The position numbers and the translations under genes were made by a program. From positions 6,263,001-6,327,000 of the forward strand of contig CAIIXF020000012.1 of NCBI GenBank assembly GCA_903813345.2: a stretch of DNA of 64,000 nt, in the 5' to 3' direction. The notes beneath the pieces are model-generated. The model saw only the letters and a program-made list of their open reading frames with translations. It did not search any database and was not told where the DNA came from. Shown here piece by piece: positions 23,901 through 38,900 of the stretch; position 1 is the first letter of the stretch; every line of letters begins with the position of its first letter. This DNA is from Owenia fusiformis (taxonomy: Eukaryota; Annelida; Polychaeta; Sabellida; Oweniidae).

Positions 23901-26900
23901 CCTCCATTTCTGGGTAACCAATTACTCCAGCTAGACCATTCACAACCTAAGCAAACGTAGGCATCAAAGTATAATCATTAATTGGACGTTGAAACTGGAT
24001 TTTGTCTGCAACATATATCATTTAAAACTGAAATAGTCCCTGATCCGAATTTTTCTAAGAGCTCTATATAATGAATTTGTTGTCCGGGTGTCAGCCACAA
24101 AAAACAACTACTGCATAGTGTTCCTACATATATGCTCTACGTACATTAAGCTATCTTTCATGTCTTTTCAGTTAGAAAAAGACGATTTAAGCAAGGATGT
24201 ATTGATTTCACATGGGTACATGCACTCTTGACTTAACATGGGGATATCATCAGATTTATAAGCCATCGTGGTGTTGAGTAATTCGGAAGGGGGATTATAC
24301 ATACTTTCTATTTACGTCAGATTATGGTTTAGGATAGTAAGGATTTGTTTTCCTTATGACTGTACTCTTATATGTTTTCTTTTCCTATCCTGCATTCTCA
24401 TGACAATTTCTATAATTAGTATATAAGCTATGTACTGTTTTGGAGTAAAGACTGACAATAAAGATCAAATTTCAACTTGCATTGGTTGGTGTTGCATGGC
24501 GATGTTCGCATTTCAAAATCCGATCCTGGACAGATACGTGCCCCGCCAATGACTTTCTCCAGTTTAGTCCTACGTCTGGTACTAGTAGAACTTCCTCCCC
24601 CACAAGAAACTGGGCAAGGGCCATCAACCCACATACCCCAATCAGTCCATCGGCATCCTATACGCAATGGTTATATTACAATGAGTAGACACAACTATTG
24701 CTGTACCTCTTAAAATGATACCTCAATCATACAAATAAGCGGAAATATATAAATGCTTGTTTTTGTTAAATTATGTTCCAAAATAGTGTAAATGTGTAGT
24801 ATGTTAAGTGCATATACCTCTACATTGATCCCTTGTGCACGATACAATCCTTCTGCCGGTAGCTCTACCTAAACAATCTGAAGACCCTGCTGAGCTTGAT
24901 CCCCATGATTTGCTCCTTGTTCGCGTTTGAGTCTCAGATCCAGACCCACACGTTACTGAACATGTACCAGAGACCCACTGTCCCCAGTCTGACCACAAAC
25001 AGGCTATAAATATAAATGCATCGAATAAATGCAAGGTTGGACCCAAGATTTGTGAGCGAATAAAACCTAGAAATAAGATCCAATAGTAAATACATGTACA
25101 ACCTACAAGAGCTAAGCAAATTGTTTTACCATATTAAACATAGTTGGATACATAACAAAGGTCAATCTTATTCATTCAGTCTTACTCGTTCCTTCTTAAC
25201 CTTTTATTGCTCTTTACTACTCCATATCCTAAACTGATTTTTCATTTGATTCTCTTACTTCGACATTCTTGAGTATTACATCGTTCTGTATCTCGTTGCT
25301 CTGAATTTCCCGGACAATCTGGTGAACTTCCTCCGGTGCTAAATATCTTCGTTCTTGTCCGGTAAACATTTATTCTGCCACCTCCGCAAGTCACTGGGCA
25401 ACGCCCACTCGATCCACCATTTCTTGGTGACCAACGACTCCACCCGGACCATTCACAACCTAAGCAAACAAAGACGAAACAGAAGTTCATACTAATTGTT
25501 TACTTGGCATTTAAAATAACTGAAATTACAATACTTTGTGAAAAATTGGGTTATTTTTATCCGAAGAATAATTAAATATTTTATGAAAAGTACATTTTAA
25601 TTCCGCATTTCCTAAATTGATTTTTATATAGATTCTCTTACTTCGACATCCTTGAGTATTACATCTTTCTGTATCTCGTTGCTCTGAGACTCCTGGACAA
25701 TCTGGTGAATCACCGCCGGTACTGAATTCCTTAGTTCTTGTCCGGTAAACATTTATTCTGCCACCTCCACAAGTCACCGGGCAACGTCCACCATTTCTAG
25801 GTAACCATCGACTCCAATCCGACCATTCACAGCCTAAGCCAACATTGCCATAGTAATTCATACTTATGTTTTCATATTCGAAAAAATAGAAAATTACCAT
25901 AGTTTATATAGCGAACCAAAGCAAGGTAGTCTTAAAGGATATAAGCCCAAGACTCAATGCATAGTTTGCTTAATCATGCCATGAAAGTGTTGTTTCCAAA
26001 CCTAAGCAATTTTCTTTATGTGACGAAAAGTTCATTTTTCGATGAAGGGAAAAGTTTTGTTCCTTCTTATCTGAGTGTACTTTTCGGACACCTTGTAATT
26101 ATTTATTGTAAGCCGATACACTTATTCTACTAAGAGCCGAGTTTTAACTACTGTTACATTATTTTTATTTATTGAATAAATACTTTTTAATACACGTTTG
26201 ATGTACTGTACATGTGCTGTGCTGTATATAATTTGTGTTTTCTCATTTTCCGTTAGAGAGTTTGTCTATATTAATGAAATACATGTACAGTGTCTATATA
26301 ATTCTTTATTTCCAGAATTTGACAATTTTTCTACAAATTGTATTAAACTGATGAACACTAAGAATCTTACTTGGACAAAGCCTTATGTTGCATTTTTCGC
26401 TTCTGGTTTGTTCAGAATCTCCTCTACAGCGCTGCGAAACTCCAGTGTTACTTAATATCTTTTCTCGAGTTCGGGTTTGAATTTCACTGCCTTCCCCGCA
26501 TATTACAGAACAAGCACCCCTCTTCCACGTAGCCCAATCACCCCAGGAGCAGCCTGTGGTATGTAATAAAGATACAACAATATAATTTGGGTATCGTGAA
26601 TTTTTGTTGCAGTGTCACAAGTTCACATTACACGTTTGGTCATAGGCTTTTTGCCCTAGAAAATTAGTGAAGTTACTATGATGTGCGTATATACTCATTA
26701 TTACGATGTCGGATAATAGCATGCTTACAGCTGTAGAGTTTAAATTAAACAACATCCATTCGGATGATGAAATCAATCAACTACATGATGAATGAAAATG
26801 TTCTTGTATTGTGTTATTTCTTGGTTAAAAGAAAATTCCGTTGATTGAAGAAAGATTCAAGGTTCAAGATTTTATTGTGTTTCAAATAGCTCCCGACTTT

Positions 26901-29900
26901 GAATAAAAAGTCTATTTATAAAATGTACCAATTCGTTTACAATTTCATAATCATCTTAAATCATTGAAAACTTAACTTTTTCTTCATCAGACATATTTTC
27001 AAATGAATCAATAAAACTTAGATTGTTAAAAAATTCATATCTGTAATCTTGATAACCATCGCATAAAAGAAGAAAATGCTTTTCATTTTCCACTTTCCCC
27101 TTATTGCAAAGGAGGGCGAGTTGTTTGTAGAATGAATCGGGGGATTTTTTCATGAATTTCGCTTATGTTTTTCATCCAAAAAACATCAATACACTTTAAA
27201 ACATTTTGTTTACTTTAAGATTACACCATGTAATCCAAAAATATATTTCTCATTTTCAAAGATAATCCATGGATTAACACCCGGGTATTTTTATTTTTCA
27301 ATCTTCAGAGGGCTGGGAATCAATGATGCTCAACGCTTTTGAATACGATAAATGCTGTTTTAAATAGGTTTTACGTATGCCAATAATTTCTCAAATTATG
27401 TAAGCTGAATGCATTCCTTAATCCCTAGAATGCCAATCATAATAACATTCTTTTGTCTTGGCCACTTAATATGTTTTGTTGCTCTCTGATCATCAAATCA
27501 AATTGTTGTTATTTAAAGATGTCAGTCAAATCTGGTGAAACAGCACAACATTTACCTAAATAGCACGAGTACATATTATGTAACTCATCCATAATATTTC
27601 ATGCATCAGGTATTAAGGCTTAGGGGATTAACTTTTACACATAAACTGAACTGACAGATGTGTATGCTTACATGTACAACTTCCAGGATTGTAAGAATTC
27701 AAAACTTGTTGATAGCCATATTTTCCTGAATGTGACATCGAGATATTATGGCATTTATGAGTGGTAAAACATGAAAAAAAGCATTTTCATTTAAAATTAG
27801 CATATGATTTGAATTGATGCCAAGAAATGTATTACTTAACTGTATCCGTTTTACATCCATTGCAGTTGGCTACATTATAAGACAAGGCATTCACATGCAA
27901 AATGTCAACACCTGCCATTTGTTACAGACACCAACTGCCAAACACCAACTTCCAAATGATAAACACCAACCACTGAACACCGTCCACAAAAAAGTTTGAG
28001 ACCATAACAATATGTCACCACTTGTCACTTGTGGTGGTGACATAAAAATGATCATGGAAAATTGTATTTTTTTTAAAAAGTAGGAACTTCTGAGGTTATT
28101 AGAAAATTGGAAGACAAGGAAGGATTCTGGCTGTAAGATATTAGGGTTATAAATTGCAATGAAACTAAAACAAAACATTCTTTTTCTCAAATATCACAGT
28201 GTATATTCAAATCACAAATACGATATCATACAATTACAATAAGGGTCTAGTGCACTTTCCATTATGATATCCCCATGAACAAAATGAATCATTTTTAGGT
28301 GTAACATAAAGAATACAATGTCACATAATACTGTGGAAAATATTTGAGCGTTTGGACCCACATGGGCTGAGGTTGAGGTCATTTAGTTCAGCAAGGGTGT
28401 ATTGACTTGCCATTGAATGGGCTCCATTGACTTAACATGTGGATATCATCAATTCCAATAGAGGCCATTGGTTTCTATTGATTTTCACAAAAAACCTAAA
28501 ATACACTATGACCTGAATCGATTGCAAATTAAATAATTTCACAGTATGACACAAATGGTATATCACATCAGATGTGCAAATATAAAGTTTGCAATCGATT
28601 CAGGTCATACTTCAAATTAAAAGATTATACATTTTTTCCATCATTTTTCCCTACAAAATGGCTATAGAAAAATGCTTCAAAAGCAACTTTTACACTAATG
28701 AAATCCCATACAACTTTGTAAATCCAAAGATTATACTGTTATGTTTCATTAATTAATAACATATTTGGATAATATGTTGGGATGTGTAGGATGCAAATGG
28801 ATTTTGACAGATACAAACAGACTTCTTGGTTTGGCATCTCTACCCCTGTACACTTTATGATTGAATATTGGCCCTAATAAGTGGCCCATTCATCAATACA
28901 GTGCTGAATATAGGTCAACAAGATACTAGTGTACATATAAATGTAATAATACCTATACCTAGGTCTGAATATTAAACTCCAGCCAAATAGAGCCAGCACA
29001 ATATTTCAACCTTTGTAACCCTTGCAAAAAGATTTTCTTGCAATAAAAATGTGAAAATAGCTTAGGGTACTTGTAAGCCAATCTGATTTTAAGGTAGATA
29101 TGTCTCGATATTTTCACTAATTTTCATGATTATAAATACCGATAATCAATGAAAGGGACAATATTTTCACATTTGTAATTGTATGTGTATGCATGGTCCA
29201 TGGTGTATGTTACCATAATTCTTTTTATCCACTTAAAATGTCAAAAATATTGCCTAATTTATAATTATCAGATAATTTATTCATCACCAAAATTAGTAAA
29301 AATTATCAACATGCAGAACTACCTTAAAGAGTTTAATCTCTCACTCAGTCACAATCATGTCAACCAAAACTGTACTTGTATTACATAATATAGGATTATA
29401 CAGCTTACCATACGTGTGCAATCCATAAAGCATCCACACTGACATCTTTACAGAATCATACATAATTTTTGAATATAAACTAACTCAACCCAATAAGGCG
29501 AGTACTAAAGAATGTACTTACCTGCCATCTAAAAATCTGCTTGGAGCTACCATTGGATTACCATTGGATTCCTCCAAGAGAATATTCTAGGGATTATGGA
29601 ATGCATTCAGCTTACATAATTTGAGAAATTATTGCCATACGTAAAACCTATTTAAACAGCATTTATCATATTCAAAAGCGTTGAGCATCATTGATTCCCA
29701 GCCCTCCGAAGATTGAAAAATAAAAATACCTGGGTGTTAATCCATGGATTATCTTTGAAAATGAGAAATATATTTTTGGATTACATGGTGTAATCTTAAA
29801 GTAAACAAAATGTTTTAAAGTGTATTGATGTTTTTTGGATGAAAACATAAGCGAAATTCATGAAAAAATCCCCCAATTCATTCTACAAACAACTCGCCCT

Positions 29901-32900
29901 CCTTTGAGAAATGCTGTCTTTACTTCAAGTCGATTCTGTTTAGTGCCATCTTTTCTCTTTCCCTCGTGTCCCCCTGTTTCAATTTTTAAATTATGGTTTG
30001 CTAATCTAAACCTGGCAATTTTAAAAATTAACATTTTGTTCACACTTAAATATAAATATATTTCAAGTTTGTAATCAGTTTTTATACAATTTCCGGGTTT
30101 TTCTCTTATGGCTCTTCTATTATATTCTATATATTTTCTTTAAATAATTTATTTAAGAAACTGTTGCCATCAAAGCCTTTAAAACTCGTTTACTTACACT
30201 GAATATCACATTGCTCCTCTCTGGCTTCTGTGATGGTGGATATCACTTCCGTACAGTCTGGCGGACGAAATCTTGATTTAGTTCTGGTGCATGTTCTACG
30301 ACCAGTCCCATCACATGAACAGGGTTCGCATGACCAATCTGTGTATGGTTGTTCTGGGCACTCGTCCGGGCCTAAATAGTATATATATTCATATCGAAAA
30401 GGATCTAACTCAACGCATCGACAAAAAAGAGGAAGTTGACTTGAATTCTTTTAAGAAGCCCCTTTGAAGCATGCTAATATCAATGTGAAATTTATTTGTC
30501 ATTCAAAAATTGTCATTTAACTTACATCCAGATCAACAGTTTCTATATAATAACTACTTTGTAAAGGATGGTATGAAACTATAAATTGAACCATAGCCTA
30601 CCTCTAGGCACACAGCGGCAGTTGTTATAGGTTTTAATTTCAAAAACTTGCGAAGGAGGACACTGTCTATTAACAGAGTTAATCCCGGATATATCTGTGA
30701 CAATGTAGTTCCTGCCCTCGGTAGGAATTTTCCACTGGTTGTTAACGCAACAAGATGTAAGATTACCAGGGTCTACCCCATACCTCACATCGCCTTCAGG
30801 AGGACAACCTACAATGTATTGATGGCGTTTGATACAAACAATATGTAAGATTACGAGGGTCTCCCCATACCTCACGTTGCCTTCAGAAGGACAATCTACA
30901 TTGTATTAATGGTGTTTGATACAATCAATATGTAAGATTACGAGGGTCCCCCCATACCTCACATCGCCTTCAGGAGGACAACCTACAATGTTTGAATCTC
31001 ACCTTTAACTCTGCAACATTGTTCAGATTTATGCTGTATAGATGCACCGACACATTCAGCACGGTCCACAATATCCTGGGAGCCTCGACGAATTCGCGTA
31101 TGCAAATTGGTTTCTACATCTCGTTTGCTAATACAAGAGCAGTCAGAACAAGTCCTTGTTCGATTGCACGTCCTTATGCCAAACTCAGAACATGGCTCTG
31201 TGATGTTACCTCTATTTGCTTGATCGTCAGACCTCATACATGAGCTATAGACCCATTCGCTCCATTCAGTCCATTTACATTCTAATTTAATAAATAATAC
31301 TTCACTCAAGTCTCATATACAGCATCTAGATTACAAGTCAACCAACTCACTAGAGTTGAGTGGCCGGTCATTTGGATTACCAGTCACAATAAAAAGCATT
31401 AGGGAGTTTAAGCTTGCATATAAAATCGATACGCTAACCTATACGTATGACCAAACAAATGCATCCTTTAAATATTTTCCGTTAACGTTTAGGTTGTGAA
31501 AAATATTACAAGCTTAAACTCCTTAATGATATGTTACTACGGCATAACGACCACAGATGGTTGCAGTTGGGTAAACCAAGTATGAAGATTACATATTTGT
31601 AGACAGCTTACTCATGCAGCATGCAGTGTTACAACTTTCAATTTTTCTTTCTTCAGAGTCTCCTTGACACACACTTGAAGCCCCAATGTTGCCAAATATT
31701 TCAGTCCTTGTCCTGTATTTAGCTATGGTGCCACCACCACAACTCTTTGAACACCTTTCATCATTTCTGGTCGTCCAATTAGTCCATTGAGACCATTCAC
31801 AACCTAAACAATGACATATCTTGTAAGACACTACCAAAAATGTTCCACATTGAATACAATTACAAGTTGTCCCAAATTGAAAAAAAATATTACAAATAAA
31901 GACTCCGACAAATACTCATGCCTTGCGCAAGTTATTTATATAGACTATTGATATTTGGACATTTCCTCTAACAAGTGGAACATAATTAAATATAAGATAA
32001 ATTTAAAGTTGAAGATGCAACCAACCATGTGGATATAATACGTTAATCTTGAAAGTAATTGAAAAGATACATGAACGAATGTTTAAATATAGATATCATT
32101 TTCTCGACACTTACATTGAAATGTGTTACAAGTTGTTCTTCTATCCTCAACAGAATCACCTTGGCATTCAGAGTTTGGAAATCTTGTACCCAACTGTTTT
32201 CCTCTTGTCCTTTGTTCGGCTCTTTCTCCGGTTCCACATAACTTAGAACAAGGTGCACCCGACCATGAATTCCATTTTGACCATTTACAGCCTGTAATTT
32301 TTACACCTCTAAGTAAAATGAACAGACATGTCCCATTCATCTTTCAAAAGTGATGAGTTTTGTCGCTTTCTCACGACAATGATTCAAATAAATGTATTGA
32401 CAGGATTTTATGTGTTGCTCAAAGGGTAGCTATGGTTCATGGATTAAACGCTACCAATAACATTGGATCGCAAAAATAATAGGAACGATGGAAACGCAAA
32501 AATGATGGAACTGCGATTTCCAAATATTGCAGTAAATCCCTGGTACCCAAAGAGAGGACTATTCTCGGTTTGGAGAACGAAGTTCATCACGCACTCTAAT
32601 TGAGTGTTACCCCTGCTTCGGACAAATTTGATTTTTTACATAATATAGATTTGAATGTCTTCTTTTGAATAGTCACAATTTAATTAGGGTTATATTTCAA
32701 GATTTTTCATAAAAAGTATAAGCGCAATACACTGGTGAACTTCTTTCTCCAAATCGGGACTTGTATTTCATTGAATCGGTCTAATTAAGCGTTACCCTGC
32801 TTCGGACAAATTTGATATTTTTACATCATGTAGACTTAGATGTCCTCTTTTGAATATTCATTATTTAATTTGGGTGATTTTTCCATATTTTTCATGAAAA

Positions 32901-35900
32901 AAATTATTAGCCAAGGAGACTGTCCTCCAAACCGAGACTTGTCCTTTCAAAAACATACAAAAAAGGTTTATACGGATCTTGTAGTTGAAGGAAGTAGATA
33001 TATAGTATTTGTGATTATAATTAAAAGGACATAGTATTGGCAGTCATGCACAAATGTCCCAACCATGCCTTGATGCTCTTGACACAAACGCAATTTAAAT
33101 TAATTAAATGTTGGCATTATGGGAATACCGAACACCCTTCAAATAGTCCAGACTTAAATCGAGCTAAGCACACTGAGGCTTTCGTAAAATAAGATTAGCT
33201 AGATGCCCTACTGGAACAAAAACCTCATTCCAAAGAAAACCTCTAAGATATGAAATGATTATAAGATGCAACACATATGTTTTAAAGATTCTAAGCCCTA
33301 CGTGAATTCTTTATTCTGCAGCTGATGATCAACTCTCAAATAAATAACTGTTAAAAATGAAGTTCCAATGAAGATACGTACATAATACTTGTTATACTCG
33401 ATATTAACTGTCAGTGAATATTCTCGAGAAAGAATAATTCATATTTATTTATAAGATAATAGCCTATAGTTATGTTAAAAAACATATTCATTAAAGCGCC
33501 CTATACACTTTGGCTATTCTCTTCTTTTAATAACAGTTATACAGGGCGTCCACAAAAATGTATGTCCAATTTAAAATCCAGATTACTAGAATCCTGGGTA
33601 TTTTTGAAATACAAAGTAGCAGCAAAAAGCCTAGTTTGTCCTCCATCAAATGATAACTAAATCATTATTTGACTGTCTTGGATGACTGAGCAATGATGAC
33701 CATTATGAAAGGTGGTAAAATTTGCGCCATACCAAGATATTTTCCTGTGTTTCAATCAATATATGATAGGCAAAGTATTATTTTTCTGTTACAGTGGTTT
33801 AGAGGTCAGCCCTTTCATAATGGACTTGAGGCTGAGTTATTTTCTCATGTAAAGAGGTTTGACAAACTAACAATGGAATAGGCCTGCAAAGATGGTGGTC
33901 AGTTGGGTATCAAGAAATCTTAAAGGTACGTTCACACCAAAGGCGAATGCCACGCTTTAAATCGGCGAGCAAAGCGCCGTCATTTTTGTCATTTTTCTTC
34001 ATACCAACGGCGATTTGATGGCGCTTTAAAGCGGCTTGTAAAGCGGCACCAAAGCGTAACAAAGCTTGATTAAAGCGTCGGGGTCGTAATAGGTCGTAGA
34101 AAAGCTCAGAGTAAAACGGGATATTCGGCAAGAGCGCCAAAAAATTTTAAACTGTTTAAAAATTTTGGGCGCTCTGTTACGAATCGATTAAGCGCCGAGA
34201 GCGTATCAAAGCTTAACAAACCGTAACAAAGCTCAGAAAAGCGTAGGAAAGCTTAACATAGCTCTAAAAGGTTCCTCACGCTTTGATCCCGCTTTGATCA
34301 GGCTTTGTTACGCTTGCAATCACGCTTTGAAAAGCTTTGATAAGCATTATTACGCTTTGATGCGATTATGACGCTTTAAATCAGGCTCTGATGCGATTGC
34401 AAAACTCTGTTGTGCATTGTTACGCTCTGTTAAGCTCTGTCACGCATTGGAAAATGTCGAGATCGCCGATTCCATGCCGCTTTTGATCCAATGACTATAT
34501 AAAGATGCAGTAGATCCATAAAACCATTGCATCTTTGACTCGAGAACACGATGGCAGAACAACGAGATCCAGAAATTCCAGATGGACCAGAGCATGACCT
34601 ATCTGAAGAAGACATGACGTTTGTCGCACGGCGTGATATAGCGTGTGAAAACTTTCAAGCGTAACAAAGCCTAGCAAAGCGTTTCAATCCTTGATTAAAG
34701 CGTCTCAATTCGTTGGAAAGCTTGAGAGTCCCTCAGGAAAGTGTAACAAAGAGTGTCAGATATTGATGAAAGCGTCTGACCTCGTGTCAGATCTTCATGC
34801 CAGATCGTAGCAAATCTTGAGACATCTTAACGAAGCGTGTCAAGTGGTAACAGACCGTGAATAGACTGGGGTCCCCGCTTTAAACCAAGCTGTGTTAAGC
34901 TTTCCTACGCTTTGAGTCAAGCTTTGTTGAGCTTTGTTACGGTTTGTTAAGCTTTGATACGCTCTCGGCGCTTCAATCAATTCGTAACAGAGCGCCCAAA
35001 ATTTTTAAACAGTTTAACATTTTTTGGCGCTCTTGCCGAATATTCCGCTTTACTCCGAACTTTTCTACGACCTATTACGATCCCGACGCTTTAATCAAGC
35101 TTTGTTACGCTTTGGTGCCGCTTTACAATCCGCTTTAAAGCGCCATCAAAGCGCCGTTGGTGCGAACGCTTGAACAGTTTAAATTTTTTAGCGCTCTTGC
35201 CGAATATCCCGCTTTACTCCCGAGCTTTTCTACGACCTATTACGACCCCGACGCTTTAATTAAGCTTTGTTACGCTTTGGTGCCGCTTTACAAGCCGCTT
35301 TAAAGCGCCATCAAAGCGCCGTTGGTGTGAACGTACCATAATAGTCAATGTGGATACCGAGAAATGTGCAAAAGTATGAAGAACATCGAACAAGTTTGAA
35401 CTTGAATATTAATGTTTGGAACAAAAGATATTCACTCTGTCAATCCCTCTTGAATGCTAACTTGACACAGTGCTGATTTACCACCTTTCATACTGGTCAT
35501 GGTTGCTCAGTCATCCATGACAATAGCATAATCATCCAGGTACAATTTGATAGAGTACAAACCAGGCCTTCTACTGCTTTATATTTCAAGAATTTGGTTT
35601 GGATTCTAATAACCTTGCTTTGAAGTTGGGTATATGTTCTTGTACTGTCAACTGTATACTTGAATATTGATATGAGGCTTTAAGAATGATGCAGAATAAA
35701 ATCGTATTTATTAATGAAACTAAATCATACAAATCAATTCAATTCGATGAAAAGGAAAATACAGGATAATACTGATTTATAAGATTGAAAACAGAAATAT
35801 GATTCTATACTCATCACTTTCTATCATAAGACACAACGCACATTTCTTCAGTTTCAAGAAATGAGAGCGCTTGGCACGCGTGTTTATTAATGAACATAGT

Positions 35901-38900
35901 ACAACAGTTACATAAATAATGAGAACATGACAATGTATGTACGCATACGGTGAGTGAGTTCGTGAATGTCACTAGAAAATACAAAACAGTATAACTGCAT
36001 ATGTATGACAATTCGATTGACACCATTAAAACCTCATCCAATTAATTAGGATTTATGAGGACTCTTAAACTAAGCAAAGACCCAAATTATCGAGGCCAAA
36101 ATTCAAAAAAGGTCTTTGCAGAGATAAAAAGGTATGCCAATCAAAATATCAATTTGTACGATCAAAATCTGACAAAATTTATGAAACATACAGAAATAAT
36201 ATAATCTACAAATTAGGAGTTAAGTGTATTCCTCGCACGCTGGCAAGCCTCAGAATGACGTGTTCCTAACACTTACTCACTCACTCCAAACACAAATAAC
36301 CGCGAAACCGTTCAGCCAATAGAAATCAATTTATGTTCTCAAGTCGCTACACTGCGTTCCGCTTCACCGAACATAAATAGCTATTCAAAGTTGAAATTGA
36401 AATCAACTGTATATACTATACCTACCTACAGGAGGAGGTGGTGGCGGAGAGGGTATCTCACAGCTACAGTTTTTGAACGAGCGTATAACAAACTTTTGTC
36501 CTTTCGGACATTCCTTTTTTATGGTTTTCCCATCGCTGACTCGTGTACATAAATATTTATTCCTAGTCGTTGGCTTGTGGAATGTGCCATTGATGCAACA
36601 TTGTTCAGGGGGATCCCCAGATCCATAACGAGGATCTGATCTATCTGGACATTCTACAATTAATATATAGGTAAAAGTGTGACTTATTAAGATCGTCAAT
36701 TCATTGAAAACTTATTTGAGACTGTCAAAGTTGCATAATAGGTTTAGGTTTCGGTCCTGAAATATATATAAACAAGGCGACGTGTACACATTTTGTGACT
36801 TCAAAAGTCAAACGATCAAGATTGAATTGTTTTGCATAACTTGACTGGAAGATAAGTGTTTTGCGAATTTTGCGAATGCGGTCTAATCTATTTATGTCGC
36901 TTTATCTGCTTGTTACAATATTGTTATCTTTGAATGTATCCGGGGTAATGGTTCACGTAAACTAAGCATTTTTCATTTACAGATCATGTCACATGACCAT
37001 TTGATTTTCAATCTGTCACATTGAAAGTTTCGGATATCCTCGAGTCTGTGATATTAGAGAGTTTAAGCTTGCACTGTTTTCACAACCTAAACGTAAAGGA
37101 AAAGTACATGAATCAATATAGGAATGTGTCGAGCGCGCAGTTTTGTATGCGCTTATTTCAATGAATCTTACCTGGTTGTGCAATACATTCGCAGCCCCAA
37201 AGTGAAAATAGTTCTCCCTTTTTACATTGTTTGAGGAGCTGAGACCTGCCATTAACATGCTGACACAGAAACTTTCTGCCCTCCTTAGGCGAATGCCATA
37301 TAGCATTTATACAGCATTTAGTAGGCGGATCACCATATTTAGGATCACCTGGCGGTGGACATACAGCTAAAACACATACATTTGCATGGATGTTAAGCTT
37401 GGATATATTATCCGAGTGACATTTATTCTTATCAGTATTTATAGTTAACCAGCGTATACAATAGCTACATATATTTAAAACGAATCTACGTGTGGAAGAT
37501 AATATAATTAAGTTACCCGGTTTTATCGAACAATTCTTGAGGCAAGGAAAAAGTGCAAATTTAACCCCCAGTAGGTTCTCTTCTAAACACACTTTCCAGC
37601 ATACATCATCAACAACATATCCCTGTTTATCAAAACATTAATAAATAAATAAATATTATTCTATTGATAACAATCATTAAGTAGAGCAATGTTCTCTTGA
37701 ATACCAAGGAAAACACATGGTGTTTAATTTTAAAGAGAACATCGCATCTATAACAAATCGAATGGGATTTGCTATTGATAGTCAATGTAAAGCCTTTTGT
37801 TCAAGCAAGATTGTTCAAGATGGCATTTTATGATATAAATCGAATATCTTTAGATATATATTTGCACACATACGAAAGGAAAATGACAAAACATCAATAA
37901 AAACACAGCAAGAAAAAGAAAACATCTAAGAGTTAACCAGTCAAAAGGAGAACAAACCCCAACTATCCCAAATCCATAATCTATCATGAGAAAATACAAT
38001 GTCTTTGTACCTCCTCCCTCACCAGTCAAGCACCATAAGTATAGTCCGGGATAACAAGTTAATAAGTGAATTTTATATGGATAGTGGTTATTTGACATAC
38101 CATCTTTAATTCAAAAATAGACATATTTTGTGACCAATCCCTTACCATGTACACAGTACTAACAGTAGATATCTTATAGCGCCTCAAGCTTTTCAAGAAT
38201 TTGGCCAATCTATTGCTGAGGAATGACTCGTCAAATTGCTTCCAATTTTCTGTATGTAGTTCTCATTGCGTTGCTCTGGTATAGGATCTTCTGACATGCT
38301 ATCTTGAATTTTTTAGTACTCACATAGCATTTACTCAATCGTTTTCATATCTTTGAATCTTGCTTATGATACTCTTAGGCTGCATTGCACGTAGTTTCAG
38401 TGAATTGGGTTCATTAGTTGCCGAGAAAATACTTGTCAAAAAGTCACTTAGTGTCTCATATTTTAGGACACCCGATATATTTCTCAGCCACCAATGTCAT
38501 TTCCGGGATCCACCTTAAAAGGTGCCAAGTGAGAAAGTTGTCACGTTTTCATTTCTAGAACATATCCTCGAGACAATCAGACAATCACTCAGTTTTGCTT
38601 AAAAAAGGTTTGGTCAACAAGTTCATCATTTCTGATTTCATTTGATATACTTGAAATCGTAAATTCTTTTCTTTTGCATAAAATACATGATAGGGATTGT
38701 ACACTGATTTCATGTGATATACTGTGATGTGATGTACTTGAAATCGTAAATTCGTACACTGATTTCATGTGATATACTGTGATGTGATGTACTTGAAATC
38801 GTAAATTCGTTTCTTTTTCATAAGAGACATGATAGGGATGGTATACTGTATGTATCTCATCACTAATGAAGAATATCTTATACAATTTATTACCTACCTT

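Larger units (their letters stand above)
33922..35338. mobile_element. 1.4-kb fold-back element, GTTCACACC family
   Basis: The ends GGTACGTTCACACCAA and TTGGTGTGAACGTACC are inverted copies. The interior is built from short AAAGCGTAACAAAGC-like motifs in both orientations, around a central unique block with a TATA box and a short frame. Relatives fill gene C introns 1-2. Confidence 0.88.
32292..36425. other. Intron 5 of gene B
   Basis: Holds the 1.4-kb fold-back element at 33.9-35.3 kb. Around 32.6-32.9 kb a motif with GCTTCGGACAAATTTGAT occurs twice. No exon was found. Confidence 0.6.
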
